A DNA stretch of 7,298 nt. It comes from Azonexus sp. GTDB taxonomy: Bacteria > Pseudomonadota > Gammaproteobacteria > Burkholderiales > Rhodocyclaceae. This document shows, in pieces, positions 5,620-7,298 of this stretch (its first letter is position 1; every line of letters begins with the position of its first letter). The stretch covers positions 1-7,298 of the forward strand of contig JAUYQT010000618.1 in NCBI GenBank assembly GCA_030697085.1. Direction: 5' to 3'. The position numbers and the translations under genes were made by a program. The notes under the pieces are model-generated. The model was not told the DNA's origin. It saw only the letters and a list, made by a program, of their open reading frames with translations, and made no database searches.

Positions 5620-7298
5620 ATGTTCTTACGCCCTCCACCCGCCCCCACCAAGCAGACCTGGCTCTGGCTTGCCCCCTACGTCGCCATCGGCATTTTTTCA
5701 TTGGCCATGCTGATTGTGACCGCACTGCTCCAGTGGCGCGAACAGGACACTGCCCGTTCCGCACTGGAAGGCGACATGCACTGGGCCGAGCGCACCATTG
5801 AAAACCGCCTGCATGCCCACCAGGACTTTCTGACCACACTCGGTCGCGAACAGGAATTCAGGCAACTCAGCTATGAAGCCTTTCAGGTTCGGGCCAGTCG
5901 TTACGTGCGCGACAATCCGGAAATCGAGGCCATTATCTGGGTCAGCACCGGCGGCAAGGTAGAGTGGGTATCCCCCAATGAAACAACCGCCACCTACGTC
6001 GGCGATCAGCTCGACTCAACCCGTCTGCTCTCCCTGCAAAAAGCCCTGCGCACCCTGCGTCCGCTGTTCTCGGAAAACTACCCGAATGCGGCGCAGCAAC
6101 CGGCCAATGACCTGATTCTGCCCGTCCAGACAGGCAGCGCCGACATCGGCGCCTTCATTGCCATTCAGTCGCTCGAAACCCTGTTTCGGGCAACGCTGCC
6201 CACCGCCTTCACCAGTCGCTACAGCCTCAGCGTCGTCGATGCCGAAGGGCGCGAAGTATTCAGCAATAGCTCCATCAAACCCACTGACCGCACAATTTCC
6301 GGCACAATCAGCCTCGATCTACCCAACAACCACCTCGGCCTCAACATCGTCGCCTACCGCAGCGGCGGCGCCTGGCTGACTTTCGTACCCGCCGGGCTGA
6401 TCATCTTCCTCACCCTGGTTGCGACGGCCACCCTCGTCCAACTGCGTCGCCACGCCCATCACCGAGCCGCAACCGAAGAACAGTTACGCGCCGCCTACGC
6501 CTTTCGCCACGCCATGTCGCAATCACTGATTACCGGTTTGCGGGCGATTGATCTCAAGGGGCGCATCACCTTCGTCAATGCCGCCTTTTGTCGCATGACC
6601 GGTTTCGACGAAGGCGAACTGGTCGGCGTTGCGCCGCCCTACCCCTACTGGCCGGCAGAGGAGTTCAACAATCTTCAACACAACATTGACCAGGCACTAG
6701 CCGGGCAGGCACCGGCCGGTGGTTTCGAGATGCGCATCATGCGCAAAAATGGCGAGCGTTTCGATGTCCGCCTCTACTTCTCGCCGCTGATCGACAGCAA
6801 CGATCGGCAAATCGGCTGGATGGCCTCGATGAACGACATCACCGAACCGAAGCGGGCCCGGGTCGAACTGGAACGCGCCCACGAACGTTTCGTCACCGTT
6901 ATCGACGGCCTCGATACGGCGGTGCACGTAGCCGATGTCGAAAGCGGTGAAATTCTCTTCGCCAACCAGGCTTTCCAGAGCATTTTTGGCTTCAACAGCG
7001 TTGGCCAAAATTCGGCACTGATCACCGCCGCCTGCCGGCCAGCGCCTGAAACCTTGTTGGTCGATCCGGGTAAACTCAGCACCGACGACCTGCCTTGCGA
7101 AGTTTTCGACGGCGAACTGCAGCACACACTGTCCGGCCGCTGGTATCACCTGCACGAACGCGCCATTCGCTGGACCGACGGACGCACCGTACGCGTCCAG
7201 ATCGCCGCCGACATTACCGATCAGAAGCACATCGACGAAATCCATCTGCAACAGCAAAAACGCCTCGAACAAACCTCGCGCCTGATCACCATGGGCGA
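5620..7298 (+). CDS. PAS-domain sensor histidine kinase, cut by window edge before the H box
   Basis: The frame from ATG 5620 stays open to the window end (559 complete codons). An in-frame TAA at 5602-5604 makes 5620 the first possible ATG; the ribosome site is weak. Layout: membrane helix 1 (14-37); an extracytoplasmic sensor region of about 210 residues (40-250), perhaps Cache- or CHASE-like, not resolved; membrane helix 2 (251-273); coiled linker; PAS1 (about 290-408, with ITFVNAAFCRMTGFDEGELVG and MNDITEPKRA); PAS2 (424-534, with EILFANQAFQSIFGF, GRWYHL, AADITDQK); then a helix ending LEQTSRLITMGE. That ending is the usual lead-in to a HisKA dimerisation/H-box (often MASTLAHELNQPL), as in FixL/DctB-like kinases, so the phospho-acceptor His, ATPase domain and any receiver lie beyond the window. 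It should sense a periplasmic ligand and possibly a cytoplasmic one. Adjacency to lrgAB suggests, without proof, that it regulates carboxylate transport. A different output domain is less likely. Confidence 0.85.
   Translation, partial: MFLRPPPAPTKQTWLWLAPYVAIGIFSLAMLIVTALLQWREQDTARSALEGDMHWAERTIENRLHAHQDFLTTLGREQEFRQLSYEAFQVRASRYVRDNPEIEAIIWVSTGGKVEWVSPNETTATYVGDQLDSTRLLSLQKALRTLRPLFSENYPNAAQQPANDLILPVQTGSADIGAFIAIQSLETLFRATLPTAFTSRYSLSVVDAEGREVFSNSSIKPTDRTISGTISLDLPNNHLGLNIVAYRSGGAWLTFVPAGLIIFLTLVATATLVQLRRHAHHRAATEEQLRAAYAFRHAMSQSLITGLRAIDLKGRITFVNAAFCRMTGFDEGELVGVAPPYPYWPAEEFNNLQHNIDQALAGQAPAGGFEMRIMRKNGERFDVRLYFSPLIDSNDRQIGWMASMNDITEPKRARVELERAHERFVTVIDGLDTAVHVADVESGEILFANQAFQSIFGFNSVGQNSALITAACRPAPETLLVDPGKLSTDDLPCEVFDGELQHTLSGRWYHLHERAIRWTDGRTVRVQIAADITDQKHIDEIHLQQQKRLEQTSRLITMG

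Noticed and set aside
6697..7272. 191-residue minus-strand open frame
   Set aside because: It is a shadow of the PAS2 and linker coding region of the histidine kinase.

Overview
The window looks like chromosomal DNA from a Gram-negative betaproteobacterium, and the gene families and PAS-domain style suggest the Rhodocyclales (Dechloromonas/Azonexus-like). This assignment is inferred from protein flavour, fairly GC-rich codon use and intergenic repeat style; no search was possible. No phage, plasmid, CRISPR, tRNA or rRNA signal is seen.

Layout. 1-472 (minus) is the N-terminal part of a LysR-type regulator, cut by the window edge. It is divergent from aceB (582-2180, plus), a full-length malate synthase A of the glyoxylate shunt. 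A 482-base gene-free stretch (2181-2662) holds a hairpin after aceB, a MITE-like nested inverted repeat (2321-2445), a second long imperfect inverted repeat (2453-2547) and a good sigma-70-type promoter (2595-2625). That promoter serves 2663-3349, a DUF3334-type protein. Next comes a compact same-strand group: a two-Gate-domain membrane protein (3427-4365), an LrgA/CidA-family protein (4382-4741) and an LrgB-family protein (4738-5463, ATGA overlap with lrgA). From 5620 to the window end runs an open frame for a membrane-bound histidine kinase with a periplasmic sensor region and two PAS domains. It is cut just before the expected phospho-accepting H box.

How the genes may work together. The LysR regulator is the obvious candidate controller of aceB. 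LrgA and LrgB are a paired membrane system; relatives are linked to murein hydrolase control and, in some bacteria and plastids, to export or import of small organic acids (pyruvate, glycolate). The downstream kinase could sense a related ligand, but this is inference from adjacency only.

The most notable observation is the DUF3334 protein. It carries a match to the CheC/CheX phosphatase spacing (E-x2-N-x22-P) and ends, after a polar linker, in a peptide very like the CheY-binding C-terminus of CheZ. It may be an undescribed type of response-regulator phosphatase or CheY-binding protein.
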